A stretch of 64,000 nucleotides of DNA from Elmis aenea (lineage: Eukaryota; Arthropoda; Insecta; Coleoptera; Elmidae): assembly GCA_947652605.1 (NCBI GenBank), contig OX393578.1, positions 32,927,470 to 32,991,469 on the forward strand, given 5' to 3'. The translations under genes were made by a program, and so were the position numbers. Positions 34,764-45,698 of this stretch are shown here, in pieces (the first letter of the stretch is position 1; each line of letters begins with the position of its first letter). The notes beneath the pieces are model-generated. The model made no database searches and was not told where the DNA came from. It worked only from the letters and a program-made list of their open reading frames with translations.

Positions 34764-34913
34764 TTACATACTATTTAAATTTGTAGCAATTACACTCCAT
34801 TGCTTTTGGGCATCGTTATATGTAAAATTTTGTGAAAATTTGCCACAATAATTAACTATTCCCTCAAGAATTTCTACTAATGCTGGTTTCTGTTGCTCCG
34901 TTAATTTCCCCAT
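34764..34913 (-). pseudogene. Myb/SANT-like partner protein start (Harbinger ORF), truncated
   Basis: From ATG at 34913 it reads MGKLTEQQKPALVEILEGIV, NYCGKFSQNFTYNDAQKQ, WSVIATNLNSM, stop. The LTEQQK-x-x-LVEIL helix and the D-A-Q-K-Q-W-x-x-IA-x-x-LN block are those of Myb/SANT-like DNA-binding proteins encoded by PIF/Harbinger transposons. It ends against the convergent transposase remnant, mirroring the arrangement at 3804-4220. Confidence 0.6.
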
Positions 34914-35384
34914 AATCAATCAAAACAAAAACCACAGAACATTCAAAAACTGGCGGCAAAGTGACAGACCACGCAAAATTCCAATGTTGCAACATCTACC
35001 CACTCGCGTCGAAGAATTGCAAAGGCAGGGGTAGATGAGAATACAGAAGCGACCACTCCACTCGCATTGACGACGCTCGCTTTCATGAGCACTGCTGTTC
35101 AAAGCGAGCGAGTTGGGAATAGCGCCCCTGGTATAGACGAGAGTATGCGAACAGTTCACGAGCAGCTCGCTTGTTCGAAAAAAGTTCGCTCTTGAAGGTT
35201 TGTTCGTGAACATCATTTTCTGTCTGTGTAGTTGTTCAAAATGGAGTGGTCAGAGAGGACAATTTAAATATAATAGTACAATATCGTTTACACCCAAACT
35301 TGTGAAGCCCGAAAAATTCAAACTATAAAAGATTGAAAAAGGATGCAATTCAGCAAATTGTTGAGGTTATACAGAGAAAACCTG

Positions 35385-35516
35385 TTAAAACCCAAAGAAA
35401 ATTAGGGCTATTATAGCGCAATATTGAAGAACTCGTATAAAGGCAAGTGAAACCCATTTTCCCAAACATAAAAGTAGTAAAGCAGTCACCACAGGGTCTT
35501 CGTCGCTTGATGACAT
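35385..35516 (-). pseudogene. Second Harbinger transposase start fragment
   Basis: The minus strand reads MSSSDEDPVVTALLLLCLGK and stops after 43 codons. The S-S-D-E leader followed by a poly-Leu stretch is usual for Harbinger transposases, but there is no further motif. Its upstream side (to about 35660) has GTTCGAG/TTCGCGAA motifs like the neighbouring element. Confidence 0.4.
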
Positions 35517-35660
35517 ATTTATTTACAAAACGCAAACCTTTTGCCAACTGTTTAGATGTCCCGAGAGCTGTTGACGGACTCACTATTGTTTTGGTGTAGA
35601 CGTTTTGCTCGTGAATAGCCCTCGAACAGTTCGAGTAGTTCGCGAATTTTTAACTTTGGT

Positions 35661-37555
35661 GTAACTATCTACAACTACACCAACGATGTTTACAAAATTG
35701 ATTGTTTGGCATATAACTACTAACTTTGCTATTTTATAATCTTAAAACCACGTTTACAATGTTTCGTCAATATTTTTTTTAATAATCCACAACCGATTCA
35801 TAACAGTTTTCGTATATTATAAACTCCTACAATATGAGTACTGCCATCTATATATTAACTATGAATCCAATACTTGCAAATTGTTTATAAAACATGACGA
35901 TGAAATAAACTTAAACTAGTGAACTCTTGCACAATCTATTGTTTCGGAGTGTAATTATATTTTAATCTAATGTTATACTAAAAATGACATGTGTGATTTA
36001 AGATACCGAATCATTAAATCTGTAAAAAAAATAACGAATATTATTGGAATATATGTGTGATTTTCTTGCACAATTTTCTATTACAATAATCTATTCAAAT
36101 GTAACAGTGTATTAAAAATGTTGTTTTTTTAGTGTTTTGCAAAAAATGAAGCAGTTTGTTGGATGTCTAAACAACCTGAATAGTACTATATCATTACAGT
36201 GGAGTGTGCAATAAACAAAATAAAATTATTTTGTTTCATTTTGCTTGTAAATCTATTTTAATCTACGTTCTACGGTATTAATGTACTAAAACTATTTACT
36301 TAGTTTTTTTTTTTAATGTTCATTTCGTTTTTAATAGTTTGGAACGATAATTAACTTTGTATTATTACTGAAGTAGATCATAACTGGGTGAAGTCAGTAA
36401 TTGTATTTCTTAGGTTGTGTATTGCAACTAGTGAGCGCTACATCGATGTAAAAATAAATCATGTGCATTATTGTGCAGAGGATGTTATGTCATTTGCAAA
36501 AATTAGTTTTTTTTGTGTTTTCTTCGAAGTAAATTAGTTGTATATTGCTTCAGGGTGCCAACAATGGACATCCATTATAAGTAGTTAAAAATTTGAAGTG
36601 ATCATCTATCGACATACTTCACACAGAATTGAGTATAAAACTTTTTCATGTCGCCACGATAACAGTTTAAAAACAATGCAGTATTCAGTATTACTATGAC
36701 TTATTGGTTACATATGTAAATAGATGTTTAAGTATAATTTTTGTTCAAGTTGATTTTTGAATATTCATCCTTAAAAGGGATGTTTTATTTGTTATTAATT
36801 ACTAACTGACCTATAACATTAACTCATACAACTTGTAGAACTATTGTCTTACTAAGGAAAAATGTTGAGAAAATACATCATTAGCATATACCTACCTACA
36901 CGATATATTAAGGATTTCCTTTTAAAAATCTTAATAGTTTTTTAAATAACAGACGTACTGGTAATAGTGTATTATATTTATTAAAAAGTTTTAAAATACT
37001 TTGTTTAACAAGAGACATTATTTATTTTATATTAACACATACGTATCCGTTCTTCTCTTTTGTTTAATTTTCGAAATAAATGATGTCTTCTGTACGAAAT
37101 TCATGTAAATGTGAAAATTTTTAATAAATATGTACATAGTTCGGAAGAAAAGTGTAAACAAGCAATAAATAGTTGCAACAACACTAAAAACGTTTACAAA
37201 ATAGCAGTTTAAAACGCTTATAATCAGATAAAAATACGAAAAAACAATGTTCCTGTGAGATTATAAATTCGTATCTATTTGTGGTAGTTAATTATATGCA
37301 CATACTAAAATTTTATACTTATGCATACATTTTGGCAGCAAAAAAACAATGACTTTATAGATACAATGTTTGAGAGTAATTTACTTTAGTTTTAGCTTTT
37401 ACTTATTGTTAAAAAATATTTAAGCACAGTAAATAAATGTTTTTTACACGGATGTTACTGCCAAAAAATCAAATTATATAACTTATAACTTATATTCACA
37501 ACCCAAAACCAAATATTCTTGAAATTAACCCCAATTCACTGAAGTACAGAGCACC
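35661..37555. other. Intergenic A+T-rich DNA, nothing recognised
   Basis: Only short frames without support are present, and no repeats with a second copy in the window. Confidence 0.45.
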
Positions 37556-37563
37556 CTTTAAAG

Positions 37564-38279
37564 TAGGGACAGGGCATGAAACCGGTTTTTTAAACCGGTT
37601 TAAAAAACCGGTTAACCTTTATTTTTTGTCCAAAATTGTGATTTTTAACCGAAATCGAAACCGTTATTTTTAAAGGCAATTAAAACGGTAACCTTTAACC
37701 AAAATAATAAAAAACCGGTTTTTAAACATCTCTTTTTAATAAAAATTATTTTGAAAAAATACAAAATCTGTATTAAATGTGATTAGTTTACCAAAAGTAA
37801 TTACTGAATGCTTGATTGTACATATATTATAAAATTATAAATAGATAATATCTTTTTATACTTTGCATTCCAAATCTGAATAATGTTAAAAACCGGTTAA
37901 ATTAACCGGTTTTTTCAAAACCGGTTTTTTAAGGAAAAAAACGGTTTTTCAACAAAAACCGTTCTAGAAATAAAGTTCTTGAATTCGGTTAACCGTTAAC
38001 CAAATTTTTTTTCGGTTTCTAGCCCTGAGTAGGGATGGGCAAGTTTTCTGCAGAGGGCCGGATGAAAATTAGTTAGAATGACGTGGGGCGGGATAAATGT
38101 AGATACGATGGGTGTTAAAGATCTTTTGCCGAGTCCCAAATATTTCATAACCTGATTAAATCTAAAATTAAGTTCTCTTTCGTCCAATTAATATTTGAAA
38201 AAATGATCTTTGCAGCGGGCCGGATTGGAAGCTGTCACGGGCCGCATCCGGTTCGCGGGTCAACATTTGCCCACCCCTG
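37564..38279. mobile_element. hAT MITE (GGGATGGGCAAG ends), target duplication CTTTAAAG, split by another hAT MITE
   Basis: The right end is TTTGCCCACCCCTG and the left TAGGGATGGGCAAG. CTTTAAAG flanks the whole on both sides (37556-37563 and 38280-38287). The left TAGGGA is duplicated because a second MITE (37570-38027) inserted six bases inside this element. GGGCCGG motifs near both ends are typical of a widespread hAT type. It carries no transposase. Confidence 0.8.
37570..38027. mobile_element. hAT MITE with AAACCGGTTT repeats, target duplication AGTAGGGA (copy 2)
   Basis: It is nearly collinear with 20964-21424, with the same CAGGGCATGAAACCGG start and a TTCGGTTTCTAGCCCTG end. AGTAGGGA lies exactly on both sides (37562-37569 and 38028-38035). 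Because the duplication includes bases of the host element 37564-38279, this insertion is the younger of the two. Confidence 0.9.
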
Positions 38280-38785
38280 CTTTAAAGAAAGATTTTAGCT
38301 CTCTGTATTTCATAGTAATCTTTTTGTTTCGGAAGATCTGTCTCATAACCTCAACGTCCAACATTCATAAATATACACAGAATTGTAATTTTTAACATAC
38401 ATCCTTAAAAAAGTACGTCAGCTTTTTTTTAAGCGAAAGACTTTTAAACATTATTCATAGTTTCTATTTGCAAATATATTATGATAAACACTGATAATGT
38501 CTTGTACAAAAACAAAATATTAAAAAATGAGAAAAACCAAGAACTTTGAAATAAAACATTTTATTAAAATGTATTCTGTAATTTGTTGTTGAATGGGGTT
38601 AAAATAATGAAGGTTTACAATTTGGGTTGCGTAAAATTTAAATACTTTGCATGTACCTATGGTAAGTTGATGACAACTTTTTATACAATTTTATTTATTG
38701 CGGTGATTTGTTCGGCATATATTTATGGTTATAGTTTTAACAATAATAAGAAACAAAGAAAATTATAATTAAGTAATTAGGAGTG

Positions 38786-41700
38786 CTAATAACGTGGTGG
38801 ATCAGTAGGAGGATGTTGCTGCTGTTGTGGTGATGGAACAGTCGGTGTTGTTACTGGTACATTTGAATCAGTTATTGGTAGGCTTATGTATTCCGGACTT
38901 TTTATTATATCCTCATATTTTGGGGGCGGTTCTATGTATTCTAAAACATGAATTATAAAAAATGTGTAAGACTATTCACTCAAATGTGTCGAGTTTTAAA
39001 TTTTTAATTGATACGTTATAGACATAAATATTCAGATAAACAGGGTGTTCCAGATAAAATTTCAAGCATGAGGATCTCGCTTTATTATAAGAGTTACAAG
39101 TTTGCTTAAATTAGATGAATTATTTCTTGGTATGAGAGGAGCCACAATCAATTTTTAAAAGTACAAAATTCTTCGTACTTCAGATGTTATAGCAACAAAT
39201 ATGAAAATGTTGAATTTCTTTTTTCTCTCATATTTGTTTTTTTTTTAAATAATTAAATACATTTTATTTGTACCAAATGTCAAATGACAGTTACCATTTG
39301 TCTGCGGTATAATTTATTACAATATCATAGTATTGTTGTGTAGTTCGATAGTCTTTGTAGTAATTGTTATAATTATGGCTACATTTACAAAAAAAACAAA
39401 AATTTGACATGTTGAGATGCTTTATTCTTTGCCATAAAATTTGCGTAGAAGTATACAGGGTGGTGCTTTTTTCGATGCTCACCATTGCTATCTTGGAAAC
39501 GGTAAGAGATACAAGGTCGGTTAAATTAGAGAAAAGTTGCACATTTTTATGAAGATTAAGAATCTGCAAAGAAATCCTGGATATTTTGATTCGTTTTTGT
39601 TTTATTACAAAAAAACTGAAAAATGTGATTTTAGAAAAATATTATTATCTTCCCTACCACTGACTCTATTTCATTTAAACTTGGTCACTTTATGTTTTTG
39701 ACCGTCCTGGGTTTGATGACGTCAACAGAAATTTTCTAAGCCTTCTAGATTTCAAGTTGCGATAGTCAACTTTTTTATTTCTTATGGCCGCCATATTGGA
39801 TTTTTGCACCATCAGACAAACAAAAAAATTAGCTTTTCAAATTGGTAACCAAAATACCTTTTTTCTTTCAAAAAACTTGTTGAAATTTGAAAATTTGTAT
39901 AAATAATCTACAAAATCGAGAATGCTCTGAAAAACAATTGAAACTATGATATAAATAAAAAACTGAACATTTTATTGGTCTAATGATAACAAATTGAAAA
40001 TAAATTTAAAACATCAGATATAAGTAATTATTTAAACTGTTCAAAGTGTCCGCCGTTATGTATTATACAGAGGTCAGTTTAACAGGAAAAATGTTCATCA
40101 TTACGCTACAGTGAATCCCCATTTAATAAGAGAGACTAGGCCGCAAGTTCGATATTCGCTGAACGTATGGGCTGGTATTTTAGATAATACGATTCTGGGT
40201 CCCTTTTTCATCGATGGACATTTGGATGGGCCTGGATATTTAAGATTGTTGGAAACAAATTTAGAAGATATGTTAGATGGATTGCCATTATTAACCATTC
40301 AAAATCTTCAATGGTTTCAGCAAGATGGAGCTGGTCCTCACAACGCCCGAATTGTAAGAGAATATTTAAATGCACGCTTTCAAAATTCATGGCTTGGTAC
40401 GTTTGGTCCTGTTTATTGGCCTCCACGATCGCCATGTTTAACGCCCATGGATTACTTTTTGTGGGGCAATGTAAAAGATGTTGTTTATGCAACCCCCACG
40501 GATAATATTGAACATCTTCGTCGTAAAATAAAAAATGCACTTGACTCAATTACGCGACAGACTATCCTAAAGGCAGTGGACGAAATGAATTTAAGGACTG
40601 ACCTCTGTATAATACATAACGGCGGACACTTTGAACAGTTTAAATAATTACTTATATCTGATGTTTTAAATTTATTTTCAATTTGTTATCATTAGACCAA
40701 TAAAATGTTCAGTTTTTTATTTATATCATAGTTTCAATTGTTTTTCAGAGCATTCTCGATTTTGTAGATTATTTATACAAATTTTCAAATTTCAACAAGA
40801 TTTTTGAAAGAAAAAAGGTATTTTGGTTACCAATTTGAAAAGCTAATTTTTTTGTCTGTCTGATGGTGCAAAAATCCAATATGGCGGCCATAAGAAATAA
40901 AAAAGTTGACTATCGCAACTTGAAATCTAGAAGGCTTAGAAAATTTCTGTTGACCTCATCAAACCCAGGACGATCAAAAACATAAAGTGACCAAGTTTAA
41001 ATGAAATAGAGTCAGTGGTAGGGAAGATAATAATATTTTTCTAAAATCACATTTTTCAGTTTTTTTGTAATAAAACAAAAACGAATCAAAATATCCAGGA
41101 TTTCTTTTCAGATTCTTAATCGTCATAAAAATGTGCAACTTTTCTCTAATTTAACCGACCTTGTATCTCTTACCGTTTCCAAGATAGCAATGGTGAGCAT
41201 CGAAAAAAGCACCACCCTGTATACCGGTCACCGGTATATACTTATATTTTTTGGCGTTGTTCTGGAACTGTACTTTATCTACTTTTAAAATATTTTTGTG
41301 ATGAAACTAAAATATTGAAAATGGTTTTTCGTTATTCGAGGAAAATGTTGATGTTAGAGATTAAATTAAAGAGTCTAAGTATAGGATAAACATTGATTGC
41401 CGATAATAGTCTTCAGGTGTGCTGCCCCGGGCCTCACAATTTTAGGGTTCTCACAATGTTTAATTCGATCTGTAAAAAACCGCACAAATTTCAAAAAAGC
41501 AGATTTTTAAACAATTTAAGAAAGCGAAGACCGTTTAGTCACACTGCCTCGGGCCTCGTGTTTTCTCTGAAAGGCCCTGTATAAGACGACCCTATCTAAA
41601 AATTCAGTGTCGTCATATCTGTAGTGTAGGCAGGATGCTTTCATGGGGAAAGTTAATAAAGACAACGGCCTTTTAAATTGATTTTTACTTGTCGAACATT

Positions 41701-44334
41701 ACATACAAACACGAATTGTAAAATGTATCAAAATGTATTTATTAGAACTTTCTCTATTAATTGGTTGGACAGGTGCAGTAGAGGTTTACCTACACCTCTA
41801 GTTTAATACGTCTAGGTTGTTGGGGGGATACAAAAACAGGGAGCTGGGTTTCTTGGATATTTAGTTATAATTTACCCTTGTATAAAAAATTCTATACTTA
41901 ATTTAAAAAAATAAGTTTATCTTTTGTGCAACGCAACATAAATTTTACGTTAAAAATTTAATTTATAGATATAGAAATGTTCCCCATAATTACTAGAAAC
42001 AAATAATTCTCCCAATTTTAGATCGTCTTATACGACCGATATAAGCTAAACACATGAAATGTAGCTTGAAAGTTGGACCTCGCCTTACACGCAGGGACGC
42101 AGGTCGTCTTATATGCCGTTATATACGGTATTTATTGTAATAAATATCATATGTTTATCTTTTTTCAATATATCCCTAGTAAAAAATGAAATAAATGACA
42201 GCAAAAATTAATTTTAGTGGTCTGGAACAATATACATAACAATACTCTTATCCGTGAACATGAACATATTTTAGTTATTTAAAATACATTCCGGGAATCG
42301 TTACTTGCTTTAAAAATTTTTTTTAATGTAGTAAAATTTTTTTACAACAAATTATCTGTTCCAACAAATATTCAATATGGAGTTCAAAAAAAAAAATTAC
42401 GTATGTAAAATCGTTACATTCCACAAAAAATAAGATCATTTATTTAATTATAAAAAATATTAAATGACATTTTAAAAAACTTAATTTTTTCAAGTTATCT
42501 AATCGTTTATGACATTTGAATATTGCTACGAATCTATAACATGCAACCTTTTGCCAATTTACCGAATTTTCATTTGTTATATTAAATTAATAAGTTCCCT
42601 GAATTAAGTGGTACACTAAATGTTAACAATACTTATCAGACATATTATTTACAAAATAATTACAAACGATTGGGCAAAAAAAAGGTTTACAAAATATGAT
42701 GGAGTATTTTATCCGGTTTAATTTAAAGTTCAATTGTTTGATTATTTAAGTGATTCATTTACTAAAACTGTATAAATAAGCTTAATTAAACATCTTTTTT
42801 TAAATAATATTTCTTGACTAAGTAAATATTATTAAACCAATTGCTTCCTGTTTTTTTTTTAAATTGTCATTAGCATTATACAGCGCCTGACTTTCAAGAG
42901 TGATTTCTGATACGCCCTACCAAATGTACTTTCTATGAAATGTATGAATTCTAAATTTTATTTACCTGAATAAGGCGGAGGTACTAAGGAAGATGGATAG
43001 ATTCCTGCATCTTCCCCATTTTGATAAGCGTTATTGTCGTACGTTCGGTTTTGAACTCGGAGGTGCGTGACTCTTACAATTCCATGAGGTGTACCTTGAA
43101 TGTCTGCAAATTCAATTCAATTTAATATGTTTGGAAATAATTAGTAAACTGTAATCTTAGTTAAAACCATATTTATTCGGCGTCCCATTTTTTGACCATG
43201 GGATCGTGCCTATTGCTTCCTCTATTTTTAACACCAAAGTTGTTTTTGGTGACCTGTATTTGACAACTGTTAATTTTAAGAACAGAGGGTTCTGCTTCAA
43301 GTCTCCCTGATACGAAATGCTTATTTTATAAAATACTAATTTGGCTCATCACACACGGTTGTCTATATCAGTGGTGCGCGACCCGTGGGTGGCGACTTCT
43401 CAGGGGGTCGCGCAAAAATTGTTGTGGGTCGTGGAGTTTTTAAGAAATGATAAATTAATACATTGGAAAGTTGAACTTAATTATATGCTTTTCCGATTTC
43501 ACCAAGAATAATGAAGTAGACTTTTGGTTCATTTACAAATATGATTTAAGTACCATAATTTATTGAAACTTCAAGACACCTTTTTAAAGCGTATCGAAGT
43601 TTACACATAATGAATTAGGCTGGATTCGTGATTCATTTTTATTTGATATTTTAAATCCGAATATTCCCATAAAATAAAAAGAACAATTTATTAATTTTTC
43701 TAGAGACTAAACTTTACGAATTCAATTTTAATTGTCGTCTTATCAAACATTTTTCCTCTCAGTTGGTAATGAGGATCCCGAAATGAAGAAAAAGACAATA
43801 AGAGTATTAATACTATTTGCATCAACTTATATGTGAAAACGGTTTTTAAAAATTAGTTGCAATAAAAACGAAATATCGTTCACTTTTAGATCCAGAATAA
43901 AATGTACCGCTTACCATGTAAAATATTAACCCAAACATGGAAGTCATTATGAATTCCATAAAAGCACAGCCATCGTATTAAATTAAATGAAAAAATTGGT
44001 TTTGAAAGTTTTTTTTTAAGTTTTATTTCAAATCTTAGGTATTGAAATACACAAATAAAAATATTAATTTGTGTAAACTATAACGTCTATCGTTTTATTG
44101 TTACTGAATGGTAAAAACAAATTATGGGTCGCATTAAATTTTCGTGTGAGAAAGGGGATCGCAAGTGTAAAAAGATTACGCACCACTGCACTGGTCTATA
44201 GGACCGGTCCACTAAACGATTTTGCACTTACCTCCTCCATTTCTATAATGTTCTTTAACTTTTTGTAACATGCCGCAGCATGATACTAGAAATACCAGAA
44301 CTAAAATGATAACAACTAAAATTTCAAACTCCAT
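38786..44334 (-). CDS. 131-residue single-pass membrane protein with three PY motifs
   Basis: There are three coding exons: 44232-44334, 42966-43103 and 38786-38940. All splice sites are consensus (GTAAGT and GTAAAT donors, TTTGCAG and TTTTAG acceptors) and both introns are phase 1. Exon 1 encodes a four-residue N-terminus (MEFE), a hydrophobic span at residues 5-22 ending near two Cys (19-20), then basic KVKEHYRN, so the tail should be cytoplasmic. The tail carries PPPY (76-79), PPKY (86-89) and a C-terminal PPRY (128-131), all ligand motifs of WW domains such as those of Nedd4-type ubiquitin ligases. A short Q-run precedes the end. The AG acceptor just before the ATG (44336-44337) implies an upstream noncoding exon, perhaps near 44389-44460. 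A polyadenylation signal lies near 38690. Intron 1 holds a hAT element, intron 2 a mariner fold-back. Role by inference: an adaptor or regulator of trafficking or ubiquitination, comparable with Commissureless or Ndfip; no name can be given. Confidence 0.75.
39454..41221 (+). mobile_element. Rosa-type (DD41D) mariner fold-back element, 628-bp arms
   Basis: It begins TACAGGGTGGTGCTTTTTTC and ends with the inverse, with TA duplication. The left arm (39454-40081) is an almost perfect reverse complement of 40598-41221. The right arm starts inside the transposase gene (last 17 codons plus 3' flank), so the left arm is an inverted duplicate of the 3' end that has replaced the transposase N-terminus and the 5' end. 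The high arm identity suggests a young event or conversion between arms. It lies in intron 2 of the PY-motif gene. Confidence 0.85.
40086..40647 (+). pseudogene. Mariner/rosa transposase, C-terminal catalytic part
   Basis: The frame is open from about KNVHHYATVNPHLIRE at 40086 to TAA at 40645-40647. Motifs in order are SLNVWAGILDNTILGPFF, LQWFQQDGAGPHNAR, VYWPPRSPCLTPMDYFLWGN and CIIHNGGHFEQFK at the end. The second catalytic Asp (QQD) and the third (PMD) are separated by 41 residues, the spacing of the rosa (DD41D) group. The first catalytic Asp, the NRHN-like start and the whole N-terminal HTH region are missing, cut exactly where the inverted left arm begins. It has no internal stop but cannot be a working transposase. 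Confidence 0.85.
41570..42131. mobile_element. Possible TIR element with TATAAGACGACC motifs
   Basis: TGTATAAGACGACC at the left and GGTCGTCTTATATGCCGTTA to TACGGTA at the right are inverted relatives. A further internal GATCGTCTTATACGACC repeat lies at 42021. There is no coding content and the boundaries are uncertain. It is inside intron 2 of the PY-motif gene. Confidence 0.35.
42132..42965 (-). other. Intron 2 of the PY-motif gene, nothing else seen
   Basis: A+T-rich sequence without repeats or frames of note. Confidence 0.45.
43369..44193. mobile_element. Nonautonomous hAT element in intron 1 of the PY-motif gene
   Basis: It starts CAGTGGTGCGCGACCCGTGG and ends ATTACGCACCACTGCACTG. The flanks are GTCTATAT and GTCTATAG, a 7-of-8 target duplication. 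GGTCGCGCAAA and GGGATCGCAAG motifs lie subterminally. Its right end is only 38 bases from exon 1, so it inserted very near the donor site. Confidence 0.75.
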
Positions 44335-45461
44335 GCTAAAACAAAAGAATTATTGATAACGAAAAACTGTTAATAGTTAATATATACCTTTTACGTTGTA
44401 ACTAACATGTGTGGTAAGTGTTGCGTCTGATAATCGTCAGAACTATTCATTCAGAAATTGGTTTATAGTTTGTTTTGAAAAACAATATTATAAGTTTATC
44501 GTATTTTTATAGACGTGCGATAAAAAAAATATGTTAGAAACAGAAGTAAGAACCTTCTCTTGATTACCTGAAATGGAATAAAAAACAATACGTATATCAA
44601 AACATTTTGACTTTTTTGTTAAGTTTATATCCTAGAAAAGTTATGTTTTCTAGATTACTAACACATCTTTGGTTTAATATATGAATAAGTACATGATATA
44701 CTGATCAGTGGAATCTCTATAAACGTAATTAATCCGTTGCTGAGGGACAAACGAATCGGACGAATATGGAATCAAAATTTTCGATGGGAATTTAACTAAA
44801 ATAGAAATATTCCGTGTCTAGCCCAGAATCTGATATACAAATAAATTAAAATATAACCAGAACTTTACCTTTACTGAGGATATATGATTGCAGAAGCTAA
44901 GTAAGAGGCAAGCAATTATTGTTAAGAAGGGAAGTCACCTTCCATTAAAACAGTACATACTTATCTATCCTTTGGTTTTATTTAGGTAGAAGTCAATCAG
45001 GTGTATTATTTTTAAAACCTTTAATGCTTGTTAAGATAAAAATTAAGTTCTTTACACCTAAGTTGTTAATAAAGGATCTATTCGTTTTTCGTTTATCCTA
45101 GGAGCGCCCTGAGGAAATTATGGATCTTTAAAGACGGCGCGAACCGATAAAATTTAGGAACTCTGATTTAAAAGTTTACACGTTTATGTAAAATATTTGA
45201 AAAGTATCTACCATTACATCATGTAAATTCGTTGCTTTATTAAACAATTTTCGTCTTAAGATCATCTTTAATTATAACAGTAGAAAAATTATTTTAGACA
45301 CTTTCTTAAATTTTTCTTGATAATTTTAATGAATTGGTGGGTTGCAATATAAAAACCGATGAAATTAAAACTAGAAAATTGCGCTAAAAAGTCTTAGAAT
45401 TTAGAATTAAAAATGCATGCAAATGGTTATTTTTACAAGTCATAAAAAGTACAATTTGTAA
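44335..45461 (-). other. Upstream region of the PY-motif gene
   Basis: A plausible 5' untranslated exon ends at a GTATAT donor near 44388 (minus strand AACGTAAAAG). No TATA box is evident. The rest shows no feature. Confidence 0.3.
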
Positions 45462-45698
45462 TTATTTATTACGTTTTCTGATTCTTTTGACTGTGGTCCT
45501 CTTAACTATCATATTTTGGATGGCTGGAAATGCGCCTTCTAAGTTTTGGATCGCTGAAAACCACTGGTTTAAAATATCAGTGTGCGATACAGATGCCTCA
45601 CGTCCGTTTATTGTAATCATATCCAAATTGAAACGAAGTACTCGTGGTGTTATATTTCGACTATTGTTTGTTATTTTCCCAACATTCGTTATCAGCAT
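45462..45698 (-). CDS. Unassigned 78-residue ORF (weak)
   Basis: From ATG at 45698 the minus strand reads MLITNVGKITNNSRNITPRV, later ILNQWFSAIQNLEGAFPAIQ, ending KRIRKRNK. AATAAA follows the stop at once. An in-frame stop lies six codons upstream and no acceptor falls between, so it would be a single-exon protein. The composition (polar, basic end) looks protein-like, but the opposite strand is also open and no family is recognised. It could be a retrocopy or chance. Confidence 0.25.
   Translation of the reverse strand: MLITNVGKITNNSRNITPRVLRFNLDMITINGREASVSHTDILNQWFSAIQNLEGAFPAIQNMIVKRTTVKRIRKRNK

Larger units (their letters stand above)
33215..35660. mobile_element. PIF/Harbinger remnants, one internally deleted, with nested insertions
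   Basis: The stretch starts near CCGCGTACAGACCAAGTTCG and has a related inverted TTCGTGAACATC...CTGTCTGTGTAG zone near 35220. Inside are a transposase start on the + strand (33503-34763, interrupted), a Myb/SANT-like start on the minus strand (34764-34913) and, right of 35230, a second transposase start on the minus strand (35385-35516) with its own GTTCGAGTAGTTCGCGAA zone. I read it as one deleted element plus a fragment of a relative. Exact ends and the 3-bp target duplication are not clear. Confidence 0.55.

Noticed and set aside
40208..40549. 113-codon minus-strand ORF
   Set aside because: It is the antisense shadow of the mariner transposase fragment on the + strand.
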